Shown here: positions 6,904 to 16,021 of the stretch, piece by piece | Numbering within the stretch: position 1 is the first letter of the stretch | Layout: each line of letters starts with the position of its first letter | NCBI GenBank assembly: GCA_003551305.1 | Contig: PUMJ01000079.1 | Location: 1-33,327, forward strand | Source of the DNA: Candidatus Brocadiaceae bacterium | GTDB taxonomy: Bacteria > Planctomycetota > Brocadiia > SM23-32 | Reading direction: 5' to 3' | Length of the DNA stretch: 33,327 bases | Translations under genes and position numbers: made by a program | The notes under the pieces: model-generated | Told to the model about the DNA's origin: nothing | The model's input: only the letters and a program-made list of their open reading frames with translations | Databases searched by the model: none

Positions 6904-8160
6904 ATGGTGCTGCTGCGGACGGCGGTGACGCTTGTGCTTCTGGTGTTGACGGCGGCGTCCGCCTCCGCCTCGACCTACTACATGTCCCCTCAGGGCCGCG
7001 ACGGGGCGTCAGGTCGGACCCCCGAGGAAGCGTGGGCCACATTCCGGCACGCGTTCGAGCGCCTGGGGCCCGGCGACACGCTGCTTCTGATGAACGGCGT
7101 CTATCGCCAGTCTCTGGCGCCGAGGCGGTCCGGGGAGCCGGGCCGCCCGATCACAATACGGGCGCTCAATGACGGGATGGCGCTCATTGACGGGGAGTTC
7201 CGTCGCAACCCCGTCTGGATTACGCAGGACTACATCACCATCGAGGGCATTGTCGCCAGGAACGGGCAACGCGGCGTTTTCAGCATCGTGCGGGGCCGCC
7301 ACAACGTGCTGCGTCGCTGCTCAGGCTACAACGCTCATCCTGACCTGAACGCCCATGTCTTCGAAGTCTCCTACCCCGAGGCGCAACACAACCTGCTGGA
7401 GGACTGCGTGGCCAGCGGGACGGGTCGAAAGATGTTCGTTTTCTTCCGGTCCAGCCACAATACTATGCGCCGCTGCTTTGCGAAATGGCAACGCTGGGAC
7501 GGACGCAGGAATTGCGGGCAGCCCTGGCCCAACGGGGCGAACCTGCAGTTTTACGGCGCCAATCACAGCACGATGGAGAACTGCATCGGGGTGGGGCGCA
7601 TACCGGCGTGGTGGTCGGTCTCGATGTTCGCCCAGCGCAACACGGAGTCCTGCAGCGGCAACCGCATCCTGGGCACCATCGCCCTGAACGCGGGCACAGA
7701 CGAGGACGGCACGGCCCGACAATGGGGGGAGAGGCCCGAGCCCTGCGAGGGAAACGTGGTCCACAGCGGCCACCGGGCGCCCGGCTTCTACCTGGGCACA
7801 AGCGCCGACAGGCCGGCGCGCGACAACGTGTTCCGCGACTGTTTCGCCTCGGGCAACATCGGGGCGGGACTGATGGTGAACGGCCCGGTCGAGAGTGCCG
7901 TCATCGAGCGCGTCACCCTGCGGGACAACGCCGGGCGGAACCTCCACATCGGCCGGGCCGCCGACGTCGAGGTCCTCAACTCCCGCGTGGAGGGAACCGA
8001 ACACACCGGGGAGGGCGCCCGACTGACCCACCGCTACGTGGACGGCGAACTGACCGAGAAGCCGCTCTGGCCCTGGCCGATGGAAGAACGGATACAGCAG
8101 GAAATGGGCTTCTCAGTCACCGAGTGGATGATGGAAGTCCTGGACCTCGACGAAAACTGA
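6904..8160 (+). CDS. Secreted right-handed parallel beta-helix protein
   Basis: 418 residues. Residues 1-23 form a signal peptide (Arg, a Leu/Val-rich core, then ASASAS), so the protein is exported. The mature part begins TYYMSPQGRDGASGRTPEEAW, the usual opening of beta-helix proteins of the pectate-lyase/DUF1565 type, followed by GPGDTLLLMNGVYRQSL and repeated N/V-rich rungs such as HNVLRRCSG, HNLLEDCVA, HNTMRRCFA and HSTMENCIG. Such rungs usually form a polysaccharide-binding or lyase groove; no specific lyase catalytic triad can be assigned by eye. I chose ATG 6904 because GGAGGGG precedes it and it starts the signal peptide; an upstream in-frame ATG at 6859 would bury the signal. It precedes a GH32 gene on the same strand, suggesting a shared carbohydrate role. 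Confidence 0.85.
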   Translation: MVLLRTAVTLVLLVLTAASASASTYYMSPQGRDGASGRTPEEAWATFRHAFERLGPGDTLLLMNGVYRQSLAPRRSGEPGRPITIRALNDGMALIDGEFRRNPVWITQDYITIEGIVARNGQRGVFSIVRGRHNVLRRCSGYNAHPDLNAHVFEVSYPEAQHNLLEDCVASGTGRKMFVFFRSSHNTMRRCFAKWQRWDGRRNCGQPWPNGANLQFYGANHSTMENCIGVGRIPAWWSVSMFAQRNTESCSGNRILGTIALNAGTDEDGTARQWGERPEPCEGNVVHSGHRAPGFYLGTSADRPARDNVFRDCFASGNIGAGLMVNGPVESAVIERVTLRDNAGRNLHIGRAADVEVLNSRVEGTEHTGEGARLTHRYVDGELTEKPLWPWPMEERIQQEMGFSVTEWMMEVLDLDEN

Positions 8161-8168
8161 GGGGCCTG

Positions 8169-8267
8169 ATGAACGGATGTGAACGCATGATGGAGGCCGT
8201 GCAGGGCGGCCGGCCGGACCTGGCCCGCACGGCGGTCGCTCCCCTCATAGACCGCACGACGGAGTGA
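8169..8267 (+). CDS. Possible small protein, 32 residues
   Basis: A short frame beginning MNGCERMMEAVQGGRPDLAR sits between the beta-helix and GH32 genes. It has GAGGGG four bases before its ATG and its stop lies six bases before the GH32 start, so translation could be coupled. The opening resembles the first residues of UroD-like proteins (M-x-x-x-ER...G-x-x-PD), and the pattern AV-x-x-G-x-x-D-x-A also recalls the helical cap of corrinoid proteins. Either would be a mere remnant. It may equally be non-coding spacer. Confidence 0.3.
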   Translation: MNGCERMMEAVQGGRPDLARTAVAPLIDRTTE

Positions 8268-8273
8268 CGGACC

Positions 8274-9755
8274 ATGGCAAAGGACGGACGGTTCTCGGAA
8301 GTCCTAGGGCCCAGGGGTGGGGACCCTCACCGGCCGCGCTACCACCTGACGGCCCCGCGCAACTGGCTGAACGACCCCAACGGACTCATCCGGTGGGGGG
8401 ACGAGTACCACCTGTTCTACCAGCATAACCCCGCCGGCATCGGCATCGAGTCCATGCGCTGGGGGCATGCGGTCAGCATGGACCTGGTCCGCTGGCGGCA
8501 GTTGCCCGTGGCGCTCGCGCCGGGGGCTCCCTACGACCGGGAGGGTGTCTATAGCGGCTGCGCCGTGGACGACGGCGGGGTGCCGACCGCCATTTACACG
8601 GGCGTGCATCCCGAGGTGCAGTGCCTCGCCCGGGGTTCGGACGACCTGAGGCAGTGGACGAAGCACGAGGGCAATCCCGTCATCGGCGCCCGACCGGAGG
8701 GGTTGGAGCTGACGGGCTTCCGCGACCCCTGCGTTTGGGGCCGGCAGGGCCGCTGGCACATGGCCCTTGGCTCGGGCATCAAGGGGCGAGGCGGGGCCGT
8801 GCTCGGATACCGGTCCGAAAACCTGATTGACTGGGAATATGCGGGGCCTATCCTTGCCGGTCACCGGGGTCGGGATGCGCTTCCCACGGGGACGATGTGG
8901 GAGTGCCCGAACCTCTTCCCACTCGGGGACCGACATGTGTTGGTCATCTCCGCGTGCGGGGGCGGCATCACGCCGGACGTGCTCTGGTTCGTGGGCAGCT
9001 ACGAGGACGGGGTTTTCATCCCGGACGAGGGGCAGCCGCGACCGGCCGACCTCGGCGGGGGGTTCTTCTACGCCCCGCAACGGCTGCTGGACGGCGGAGA
9101 TCGCGTGCTGCTGTTCGGCTGGATCAAGGAAGGTCGGAGCACCGGGGCGCAAGACGCGGCCGGGTGGAGCGGAGTCATCTCGCTGCCGCGCCTGCTCAGC
9201 ATGGGGACGGACGGTCGCATCGGCGTCGAGGTCGCGCCTGAAGTCAAGATGCTGCGCGGCGAGCATAGACGCCTGGAGGAGGCCGAACTGGCCGAGCGCG
9301 ACGGAGTCGTTCCCGTCGAGGGCATCGGCGGGGCTTGCCTCGAGGTTGACGCCGCGTTCGACCCCGGCGACGCGGAGGCCGTGGGGCTGGCGCTACGACG
9401 GTCGCCGGACGGCCGGGAGGAGACACTGCTTTACTGGGAGCGGGCCCGGGGCCGCCTCGTGTTCGACCCCGGCCGGGCGAGCCTGGCGGACGACGCCGAC
9501 TCATGGCGGGGTGTGCGCGCCGGGCCGCTGACCCTGGGGGCGGAGGAGACGCTGCGTATTCACGCCTTCCTGGACCGGACCGTGGTGGAGGTTTTCATCA
9601 ACGGACGCTCTTGCCTGACCGGGCGGATGTACCCCACGCGACCGGACAGCGTCGGCCTGGGCGTGTTCGCGCGGGGCGGCACGGCGACCCTCCGGCACAT
9701 GGACATCTGGGCCCTCGAGTCCGCCGTGGAACCCGGCGGGACGCCGCCGGGATGA
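8274..9755 (+). CDS. Glycoside hydrolase family 32 (fructosidase-like)
   Basis: 493 residues. GH32 enzymes cleave beta-fructosides such as sucrose, inulin or levan with retention. All three catalytic signatures are visible: the nucleophile D34 in WLNDPNG, the transition-state stabiliser D151 in FRDPC, and the acid/base E210 in ECPNLF. The five-bladed propeller fills about residues 20-320 and a C-terminal beta-sandwich follows, with LRIHAFLDRTVVEVFINGR near the end. There is no signal peptide, so it probably acts on short oligosaccharides in the cytoplasm. Start ATG 8274 follows GGAGTGA. It lies 113 bp after the beta-helix gene on the same strand. Exact specificity (sucrose, fructan or another furanoside) cannot be told. 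Confidence 0.93.
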   Translation: MAKDGRFSEVLGPRGGDPHRPRYHLTAPRNWLNDPNGLIRWGDEYHLFYQHNPAGIGIESMRWGHAVSMDLVRWRQLPVALAPGAPYDREGVYSGCAVDDGGVPTAIYTGVHPEVQCLARGSDDLRQWTKHEGNPVIGARPEGLELTGFRDPCVWGRQGRWHMALGSGIKGRGGAVLGYRSENLIDWEYAGPILAGHRGRDALPTGTMWECPNLFPLGDRHVLVISACGGGITPDVLWFVGSYEDGVFIPDEGQPRPADLGGGFFYAPQRLLDGGDRVLLFGWIKEGRSTGAQDAAGWSGVISLPRLLSMGTDGRIGVEVAPEVKMLRGEHRRLEEAELAERDGVVPVEGIGGACLEVDAAFDPGDAEAVGLALRRSPDGREETLLYWERARGRLVFDPGRASLADDADSWRGVRAGPLTLGAEETLRIHAFLDRTVVEVFINGRSCLTGRMYPTRPDSVGLGVFARGGTATLRHMDIWALESAVEPGGTPPG

Positions 9756-10011
9756 GTCTCCGAGCGCCTCGTCCTCACGTTTTTCGCTTTCAAAGCGGCG
9801 ATACCCGAGGGCACGTGGAAAAGCGGAGAGGATAGATGCCGGATGGCACGGGAGGCTCAAACGTCGGAGCCGATACCCCATCGTGAGTTCTGTCGAACGG
9901 CTGCTGCCGTTCTATGTGTTCACCAAGTCGAGGTTAGCTCCGCGCGTGTGCTGCCTGCGCCGCACCCGTACGTGGTGCGTGCATAGCGGGGGCTTACGCG
10001 CCGCGATACCG
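9756..10011. other. Spacer, no gene seen
   Basis: No supported coding sequence in the 352 bp before the heparinase-like gene. A weak perfect inverted repeat (9785-9790/9792-9797) lies just downstream of the GH32 stop. The right end carries the promoter listed next. Confidence 0.4.
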
Positions 10012-10040
10012 TTGACGCGGGGCGTCCGGCCCACTACGTT
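10012..10040 (+). promoter_or_regulatory. Promoter for the first heparinase-like gene
   Basis: -35 TTGACG (10012-10017), 17-bp spacer, -10 TACGTT (10035-10040). The predicted start is about 60 nt before the ATG at 10108. Confidence 0.45.
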
Positions 10041-10107
10041 GCGGCCTGAACTTGTCGATCTGCCGTTCTGCGACGACGGAAGAGTCCTTTCTCGAAGGTA
10101 GTTCTCC

Positions 10108-11877
10108 ATGAACGTCGAAGACCTGAACCTGCCCGATGATCTGCCGAAACAGCATCCTTACCTGGTCCTCACGCCCGACAGGCTGACCGCACTCAGGCAG
10201 CGCATAGAGCGCACGCCCGCCATGGAAGAGTTGCGCGACCGCCTCGTCGAGCAGGCCGATATGCTGCTGGGCCAGCGGCCCGCCGAGCCGGACTTCTCGG
10301 CCCGCTTCAACATGCTCGGCACGTGCCGCACATACCTGCGGCGTATCTACACGCTGGCCGGCGCCTACCTGCTGACGGACGAGGCGCGCTACGCGCGCCG
10401 GTGCGTGCGGGAGATGCTGTACGGCGCCGCGTTGCCTCACTGGAACCCGTTCCACTTCCTGGACACCGCCGAGATGTGCCACGCCATGGCCATCGGCTAT
10501 GACTGGCTCTACGGCTTCATGTCCGATGAGGAGCGCGAGACGGTCCGCGGGGCCATCGTGGAGAAAGGGCTCCGTGCCTACCTGAAGGGCGTCGAGGACG
10601 GGATGTGGTGGGCGACCAGCGAGTACAACTGGAACCAGGTCTGCAACGGCGGCTGCGGCATCGGGGCGCTGGCGGTGGCGCACGAGCACCCTCAACTGGC
10701 AGAGGAAGTGCTGAGCACGGCCATCCAGAACGTCCCGCTGGCGATGGAGGGCTTCGCCCCGGACGGTGCCTGGGGCGAGGGCCCCGGCTACTGGGGCTAC
10801 ACGGTGCGGTACACGGTGTACTTTTTGGCGTGCCTGGAGTCGGCGCTGGGCAGCGACTTCGGGCTGGCGGATGTTGCGGGCTTTGCCGAGACAGGCCTGT
10901 TCCGCATCCACGTGGTCGGACCGGCGGGCCTGACGTTCACCTTTGCCGACGCGGGCGGCCGGAGGAGCGGCGCCTCCTGGCCGATGTTCTGGCTGGCGAA
11001 ACGCTACGGGCGGCCCGAGTACGCGAGGGCAGAGCTTGACCGGTGGGGCGAGGGGCGCTCCGGCGACCTGATGCACCTGCTGTGGTGGCCGGAGGAGACG
11101 CAGGCCGCCCAGCCGTCACTCGACGCGTGTTTCCGTCGCCCCGATGTCGCCTTCATGCGGAGCGGCTGGGAGGAGCGGGCGCTCTACGTGGCCTTCAAGG
11201 GAGGCGACAACCAGGTCAATCACGGCCACCTGGACCTCGGCTCGTTCGTGCTGGACGCTGACGGCGTGCGCTGGGCGATCGATCTGGGCGGCGGCCGTTA
11301 CAGCCTGCCAGGGTATTTCAGCAGCAAGCGCTGGAGCTACTACCGGCTGCGCACCGAGAGCCATAACGTCTTCACCTTCGGCCGGGAGAACCAGGACCCG
11401 CAGGCGACGGCCCAGTTCACGGCCTTCCACAGCGGCGAGGGGCGGTCCTTCGCCGTCTGCGACCTCTCCGACGCCTACGCGGGCTTCGCCGAGCGCGCCC
11501 GGCGCGGCGTGGCCATGCTGGAACGACGCTGCGTGCTGGTGCAGGACGAGCTTGACCTCAGGCCCGGGGCTCCCGAACTGGAGTGGGGTTTCGTGACCGC
11601 GGCGGAGGCCGAGTTCGACGACGATCGCGTCCTGCTGTCGCAAGAGGGCGCGACCCTGCAGGTGCGTGTGCTGGCGCCGGCGGGCGTGCGCTGGCAGGTG
11701 CTCTCCACCACGCCCGGCAAGCCCCAGGACGACAACGCCGGTACGTGGAGACTCGCCTTCCGTCTGCCGGAGGGCAACGGCGACGGGGCCGTCCGCATCG
11801 CGGTGGTGTTCGCGCCGGCCGATGCGGACCTGACAGGGATAGCAGTCGGTCCGCTGGATGCCTGGGATACGGCCTGA
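10108..11877 (+). CDS. Heparinase II/III-like protein
   Basis: 589 residues. Enzymes of this fold (PL12, PL15, PL17 and PL21 types) cleave uronic-acid-containing glycans by beta-elimination. The N-terminal half is an alpha/alpha toroid: MCHAMAIGYDWLYGFMSDEER, EYNWNQVCNGGCGIGALA and GFAPDGAWGEGPGYWGYTVRY are typical. The second half is the beta-sandwich, with the characteristic NHGHLDLGSFVLDADG (H372, H374) and later RTESHNVFTFG. There is no signal peptide, suggesting intracellular action on oligosaccharides. The start is ATG 10108; no strong Shine-Dalgarno is visible. Neighbours are GH32 and beta-helix genes upstream and a convergent UroD-like gene downstream. A paralogue of the same fold lies at 27544-29439. 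The polysaccharide substrate is unknown. Confidence 0.87.
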   Translation: MNVEDLNLPDDLPKQHPYLVLTPDRLTALRQRIERTPAMEELRDRLVEQADMLLGQRPAEPDFSARFNMLGTCRTYLRRIYTLAGAYLLTDEARYARRCVREMLYGAALPHWNPFHFLDTAEMCHAMAIGYDWLYGFMSDEERETVRGAIVEKGLRAYLKGVEDGMWWATSEYNWNQVCNGGCGIGALAVAHEHPQLAEEVLSTAIQNVPLAMEGFAPDGAWGEGPGYWGYTVRYTVYFLACLESALGSDFGLADVAGFAETGLFRIHVVGPAGLTFTFADAGGRRSGASWPMFWLAKRYGRPEYARAELDRWGEGRSGDLMHLLWWPEETQAAQPSLDACFRRPDVAFMRSGWEERALYVAFKGGDNQVNHGHLDLGSFVLDADGVRWAIDLGGGRYSLPGYFSSKRWSYYRLRTESHNVFTFGRENQDPQATAQFTAFHSGEGRSFAVCDLSDAYAGFAERARRGVAMLERRCVLVQDELDLRPGAPELEWGFVTAAEAEFDDDRVLLSQEGATLQVRVLAPAGVRWQVLSTTPGKPQDDNAGTWRLAFRLPEGNGDGAVRIAVVFAPADADLTGIAVGPLDAWDTA

Positions 11878-11980
11878 GTCGGGGGCCGGCCTGAACCCCG
11901 AGAAAAGCGCGGCCGACCGGCCATGACGGAGCATGGTGCTCTACATGTATAGTAAGACCGCAGGGTGGCATCCTGTTGGG

Positions 11981-12991
11981 TCAGTAGCCTTCCAGGGCCG
12001 CCTGGCGCATGGCCAGGTAGCCCTCGTCGGGCACGTATTCGGGCACACTGTTGCCGGAGCCGAGCGCGTATCCGCCGCGCCCGGCGGCGCGATCGAGCAT
12101 GGCGCGGCTGCGGGTCGTTATCTCCGCCTCTTCCGCCCGGCAGAGGAAATCAACGTCTATGCCGCCCAGGATGGCTATCCGGTCGCCCCAGCGCTCGTAC
12201 GCATCCTCGACCGGGCAGATGGCGTCCTCGAAGGAATGCTTGGCGTCGTAACCGATGGTCTCAATGATGTCCTCCATGACGGCGTCCAGGTTGCCGCAGC
12301 AGTGGAGCAGGGCGGGCTTGCCGGCGGAGTGGATGGCCGCGACGATCCGGCGGTGCCAGGGCACAACGTAGCGGCGCATGTCGCGTGGGGCCAGCATAGT
12401 CTGCGTCTTGAAGCCCCAGTCATCGTTGGCCATCAGGGCGCCTGCGGCCTCGTAGCCGGCGCACAACTCGTAGTAGCGCACCAGCCGCGAGCCGACCGCC
12501 TCGAAGATGTCGTCTGTCAACTCCGGGTCGTCGGCCACCATGTAGCAGAGCCGCTCGAAGCCGACCAGGCGCACGACGTTCTCCAGCACGCCCCCCGGCC
12601 CCCAGGCGACCAGCTTCATGCCGTCAGGCAGGGGCGGGTCCTCCAGAGAGGAATAGTCGGCCGCCTCAGGGTCCGGCCAGTCGTAAGCCTCGAACTCGCG
12701 CCGATCTCCAATGATGGCCCCCTCGTTGAGGGAGATCGAAGAGAGCTTGTCACGTTCTCCTGCCGGGAAACCGAACGTGGAGCCGACCACGCGGCAGTAG
12801 TCGTAGCCCAGGTTCGCCCAGGCGCTGATGCGGTAGGCGTTCTCGGCCGTGCCGCGCCAGTCGGGATCGAGGCCGGCGTCGGCGAAGCGCTCGATGAGCC
12901 GCCCGTTCAGCCCGATCTCAAACATCACGGGGCGTTCGGGCTCCTCGCGCCGCACGACCTTGAGGAACTGTTCGAAGTCCGGCCTGCGCAT
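11981..12991 (-). CDS. UroD-family (uroporphyrinogen decarboxylase-like) protein
   Basis: 336 residues. The UroD superfamily includes haem-pathway decarboxylase and corrinoid:coenzyme methyltransferases (MtaA/MtbA). The segment LLHCCGNLDAVMEDIIE carries the His-x-Cys zinc pair used by the methyltransferase branch, but the expected third Cys near the C terminus is a Ser in ALGSGNSVPEYVP. The N-terminal uroporphyrinogen-binding motifs of true UroD are absent, so I do not call it hemE. The open frame reaches ATG 13003, which overlaps the upstream stop, but ATG 12991 follows a GAGGT site by 5 nt and is preferred. It follows an amidohydrolase gene with an 8-bp gap, so the two form one operon. Related UroD-like genes are abundant in planctomycete-type genomes and mostly uncharacterised. 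Confidence 0.85.
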   Translation of the reverse strand: MRRPDFEQFLKVVRREEPERPVMFEIGLNGRLIERFADAGLDPDWRGTAENAYRISAWANLGYDYCRVVGSTFGFPAGERDKLSSISLNEGAIIGDRREFEAYDWPDPEAADYSSLEDPPLPDGMKLVAWGPGGVLENVVRLVGFERLCYMVADDPELTDDIFEAVGSRLVRYYELCAGYEAAGALMANDDWGFKTQTMLAPRDMRRYVVPWHRRIVAAIHSAGKPALLHCCGNLDAVMEDIIETIGYDAKHSFEDAICPVEDAYERWGDRIAILGGIDVDFLCRAEEAEITTRSRAMLDRAAGRGGYALGSGNSVPEYVPDEGYLAMRQAALEGY

Positions 12992-12999
12992 GTCATACC

Positions 13000-13806
13000 T
13001 CATTCAAAAGGTGTGAGGAAGTCTTCCAGATTGCGGCGGGCGATCTTGTCGAAGTCATCCTCGCTCCAGCCCAGATCCCCGCAGATTATCTCGCGGTCGG
13101 TCTCTACGCCCTTCCGCGAGCGGGACAGTTCCCCCGGGATGCGGTCGTCGGAGCCGTAGATGAGCCGCTCCGGCCCGAGGTAGCGGAGCGCCCTGTCCAG
13201 GGCGTCCTTGCGGTAGAAGTCAGGGGTGCCGCGCGTGATGTCCACGAACATCTGCATCTCGGGAACGTCGCCTCGGCGGGAGGCCGCCCGCATGCGTCCT
13301 CCTACCGCGATGCACTCGTCGGTCCACGGCCAGGAGATGTGCGCCAGGGCGAATTTGAGTCTCGGAAAGTGCAGCATCACCTCGTAGAAGACCGGGCGAC
13401 AGAAGCGTGAGCTGTCCATGTTGCCGAACAGGATGCCCGAGTGGAAAAGCAGCGGGACGCGCAACTCCTCGATCTTGCGGTAAACGGGGAAGAAACGCTC
13501 TTCGTACGGATACCAGTGGTCGGGGATCATCTTGATGCCGGCGAGCCCGTGGTCGGCTATGGCCCGCTCCACGTGGTCGGCTGCCTCGGAAAGGGTCGGC
13601 TCGATCCAGACCAAGCCGAGCAGCCGGTCGGGGTCCAGGGCGCATATGTCCGCGATGACGCCGATGGACTCGACGACCTGTTCGTTGGTCTCGGTCCGGT
13701 GCGGGCCGATGAGGACGGCCTTTTGCATCTCCTGCTTGTCCATTGCCGTCAGGACGTCCCGCCCGTTCGTCTCGGCGCGCCAGTGGATGTGACAGTCGTG
13801 GTACAT
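13000..13806 (-). CDS. Amidohydrolase family 2 (TIM-barrel metal hydrolase/decarboxylase)
   Basis: 268 residues. The family hydrolyses lactones or decarboxylates aromatic and sugar-derived acids with one divalent metal. The metal-binding HxH is at residues 6-8 (DCHIHW). Further ligands are the His of LLFHSGILFGN, the His of FALAHISWPWTDE and the Asp of YGSDD. This order matches the amidohydrolase 2 barrel. ATG 13806 follows GGGAGCGAG. It heads a two-gene unit with the UroD-like gene, whose alternative start overlaps its stop. A plausible role is hydrolysis of a sugar lactone, as in fuconolactonase relatives, but this is inference. Confidence 0.87.
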   Translation of the reverse strand: MYHDCHIHWRAETNGRDVLTAMDKQEMQKAVLIGPHRTETNEQVVESIGVIADICALDPDRLLGLVWIEPTLSEAADHVERAIADHGLAGIKMIPDHWYPYEERFFPVYRKIEELRVPLLFHSGILFGNMDSSRFCRPVFYEVMLHFPRLKFALAHISWPWTDECIAVGGRMRAASRRGDVPEMQMFVDITRGTPDFYRKDALDRALRYLGPERLIYGSDDRIPGELSRSRKGVETDREIICGDLGWSEDDFDKIARRNLEDFLTPFE

Positions 13807-13846
13807 TGTCTCGCTCCCGCGGTGTCAGCGAACTCTGAGGGCTTCG

Positions 13847-13875
13847 GTTGTAGAACAGGGCACGCGTTTTTGCAA
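13847..13875 (-). promoter_or_regulatory. Promoter of the amidohydrolase-UroD unit
   Basis: On the minus strand, -35 TTGCAA (13875-13870), 17-bp spacer, -10 TACAAC (13852-13847). The leader would be about 35 nt. The 195-bp gap to the plus-strand gene at 14002 is a divergent promoter region. Confidence 0.5.
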
Positions 13876-14001
13876 GGGCCGAGGGCAGACTGGTGCGTGC
13901 CGATTGCATGGGATGCCCGCTTGCCGTACAAGTGAGTCTGACGCGCGCCGGCTTGACGGAAACCAAGGGCGCGCACCTGGCTTCAACACGGAACCGGGAA
14001 C

Positions 14002-15981
14002 ATGGAACTGAAAGCCGAGGCGATCGGGAAACTGGTGGCGCGGGAGGCAGAACCTCCTCTCGAGGGCGGCACGTGGTACGAGGCGCAGACGACGGACGTC
14101 GGTTTCGCTTACCGATGCGAGCCGGGCACGCTGTCCCCCTCAGACTGGCTCACGCTGGACATGCTGCTGGATGGTGACGATGCGGCACTGTTCATACTGG
14201 AGCTGCGAGAGGGCGAGGAGGGGCGGACATTCCGGCTGCAGTTCGGACTGCTGAACCGGTGTGCGGCGCGGGTGCGCCTGCCGCTTTCCGCCACGGACCA
14301 GAACGTCTGGAACCTGGGTCGGGAGGGAGCATGCCTCAAGCCCATATGCCAGGGCGACCGGGTGGACGCCGGCCGCGTGGACAGGATGCGGTTGACCGTG
14401 GGGCGCAAGTCGGACACGCCGGTCCGCTGGTGCCAGACCCCTCTTACCCTCACCGCTGAGGAACCGACGCGTCTGGAGGAACCGCTGCTGCCCGCCGGGC
14501 CCCTGCTGGACGAGCTGGGCCAGAGCGCATGGCGCAAATGGCCCGGCAAGAGTCGCAGCCCCCGGGAGGTCACCGAGCGGCTGCGGGAGCAGCACGCCGT
14601 CGCCGGCGCGCACCGGTGGCCGGCCGGCTTCTCCCGGTGGGGTGGATGGAAGGAACGGCAGTTCGACGCCACCGGCCGCTTCCGCACCCAACACGACGGG
14701 GAGCGCTGGTGGCTGGTTGACCCGGACGGGCACCCATTCTGGTCGGCGGGCATGGACTGCGTGCGCCCGCGCATCGAGGCCGCCTGCGCGGGGCTGGAAG
14801 GCGCTCTGAGCTGGCTGCCCGAGAGGCCGCAGTACGATGCCGTCTACGGCGAGCGGTGGGGCATGATAGTTGATTACTATATGGCCAACTTCATCCGCGC
14901 CTTCGGGGAGCAGCACCACGACGCCTGGGCCCGTATCGCGCTGGGCGAGCTGAGGCGATGGGGCTTCAACACTGTCGCGAACTGGTCCGACTGGCGCGTC
15001 GCGGCCGACGCGGGCTTCCCCTACGTGCGCCCGCTCCGCCTGAGCTGGCCTCGCACCGAGATGGTGTTCCGCGATTTCCCGGACGTCTTCGCCGATTCGT
15101 TCAAGGCCGACGCGAGGGACTATGCCGGGCAGCTGCGGGAGACGGCCGAGGACCCGGCTTTCATCGGTTACTTCCTGATTAACGAGCCGGTGTGGGGTTT
15201 CGCGGGCGAGTGCCCGGCTGAGGGCATGCTGCACAACTGCCCCGAGAGCGAGACCCGACGGGAACTGGCCTCGTGGCTACGCAAGCGCTATGGCACCGAG
15301 GAGCGCCTCTCGGAGGTCTGGACGATGCCGGTCACGTTTGAGCAGCTGGAGGCGGGTCCGTGGCGCCGGGGCCTTACGCCGCCCGCCGGGCGGGACCTGG
15401 AAGCCTTCAGCGAGTTGATGGTCGAGCGCCTGTTCGGCGAGCTCTCGCGGGCCTGCAGGGAGGTTGATCCGGACCATCTGAACCTCGGGGCGCGCTACTA
15501 CACCCTGCCGCCGCGGTGGGCGCTTGCGGGCATGCGGCATTTCGACGTCTTCAGCCTGAACTGCTACAACAAGCCGGCGCCCCCGGCCGATGACCTCGCA
15601 GTCGTCACCGAGAAGCTCGGGGTGCCCGTGCTGATAGGGGAGTGGCATTTCGGGGCGCTGGACGTCGGCCTGCCGGCCAGCGGACTCGGCCGGGTGCGCA
15701 GCCAGGTGGACCGGGGCAAGGCGTTCTGCGTCTTCGAGGAAGGGGCCGCTGCCGAGCCGTGGTGCGTCGGTGCGCACTATTTCACCTTCGCGGACCAGTC
15801 GGCCCTCGGCCGTTTCGACGGCGAGAACTACAACATCGGCTTTGTGGACATCTGCAACCGCCCGTACGGACCTCTGGTGGACGCGGCGCGTAAGACGCAC
15901 GAGCGACTCTACGCGGTGGCGGCAGGACTCCGGCCGCCCTACGGCCACCGGCCGGAGTACCTGCCGATACTCTCCGTCTGA
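14002..15981 (+). CDS. Agarase-like clan GH-A glycoside hydrolase
   Basis: 659 residues. About the first 180 form a beta-rich accessory domain. The catalytic barrel begins with RWWLVDPDGHPFWSAGMD (residues 235-252), an opening seen in GH50-type beta-agarases and related barrels. The predicted acid/base is E395 (INEPVWGF, strand 4) and the nucleophile is E547 (IGEWHFGA, strand 7), matching clan GH-A geometry. There is no signal peptide. The start ATG 14002 has no strong ribosome binding site. GH50 enzymes cut agarose or neoagaro-oligosaccharides, and dgoD elsewhere in the window would suit galactose-derived products, but substrates of the many agarase-like relatives outside marine bacteria are unknown. 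It ends 40 bp from the convergent pilT paralogue. Confidence 0.83.
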   Translation: MELKAEAIGKLVAREAEPPLEGGTWYEAQTTDVGFAYRCEPGTLSPSDWLTLDMLLDGDDAALFILELREGEEGRTFRLQFGLLNRCAARVRLPLSATDQNVWNLGREGACLKPICQGDRVDAGRVDRMRLTVGRKSDTPVRWCQTPLTLTAEEPTRLEEPLLPAGPLLDELGQSAWRKWPGKSRSPREVTERLREQHAVAGAHRWPAGFSRWGGWKERQFDATGRFRTQHDGERWWLVDPDGHPFWSAGMDCVRPRIEAACAGLEGALSWLPERPQYDAVYGERWGMIVDYYMANFIRAFGEQHHDAWARIALGELRRWGFNTVANWSDWRVAADAGFPYVRPLRLSWPRTEMVFRDFPDVFADSFKADARDYAGQLRETAEDPAFIGYFLINEPVWGFAGECPAEGMLHNCPESETRRELASWLRKRYGTEERLSEVWTMPVTFEQLEAGPWRRGLTPPAGRDLEAFSELMVERLFGELSRACREVDPDHLNLGARYYTLPPRWALAGMRHFDVFSLNCYNKPAPPADDLAVVTEKLGVPVLIGEWHFGALDVGLPASGLGRVRSQVDRGKAFCVFEEGAAAEPWCVGAHYFTFADQSALGRFDGENYNIGFVDICNRPYGPLVDAARKTHERLYAVAAGLRPPYGHRPEYLPILSV

Positions 15982-16021
15982 GTGCCCCCGGCTGACGCAG
16001 GGGCCCCCATGCCGCCGGCGC

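Noticed and set aside
11981-12991. Haem-biosynthesis hemE
   Set aside because: The protein has the UroD fold but lacks the conserved N-terminal substrate-binding motifs, and no other haem gene is nearby.
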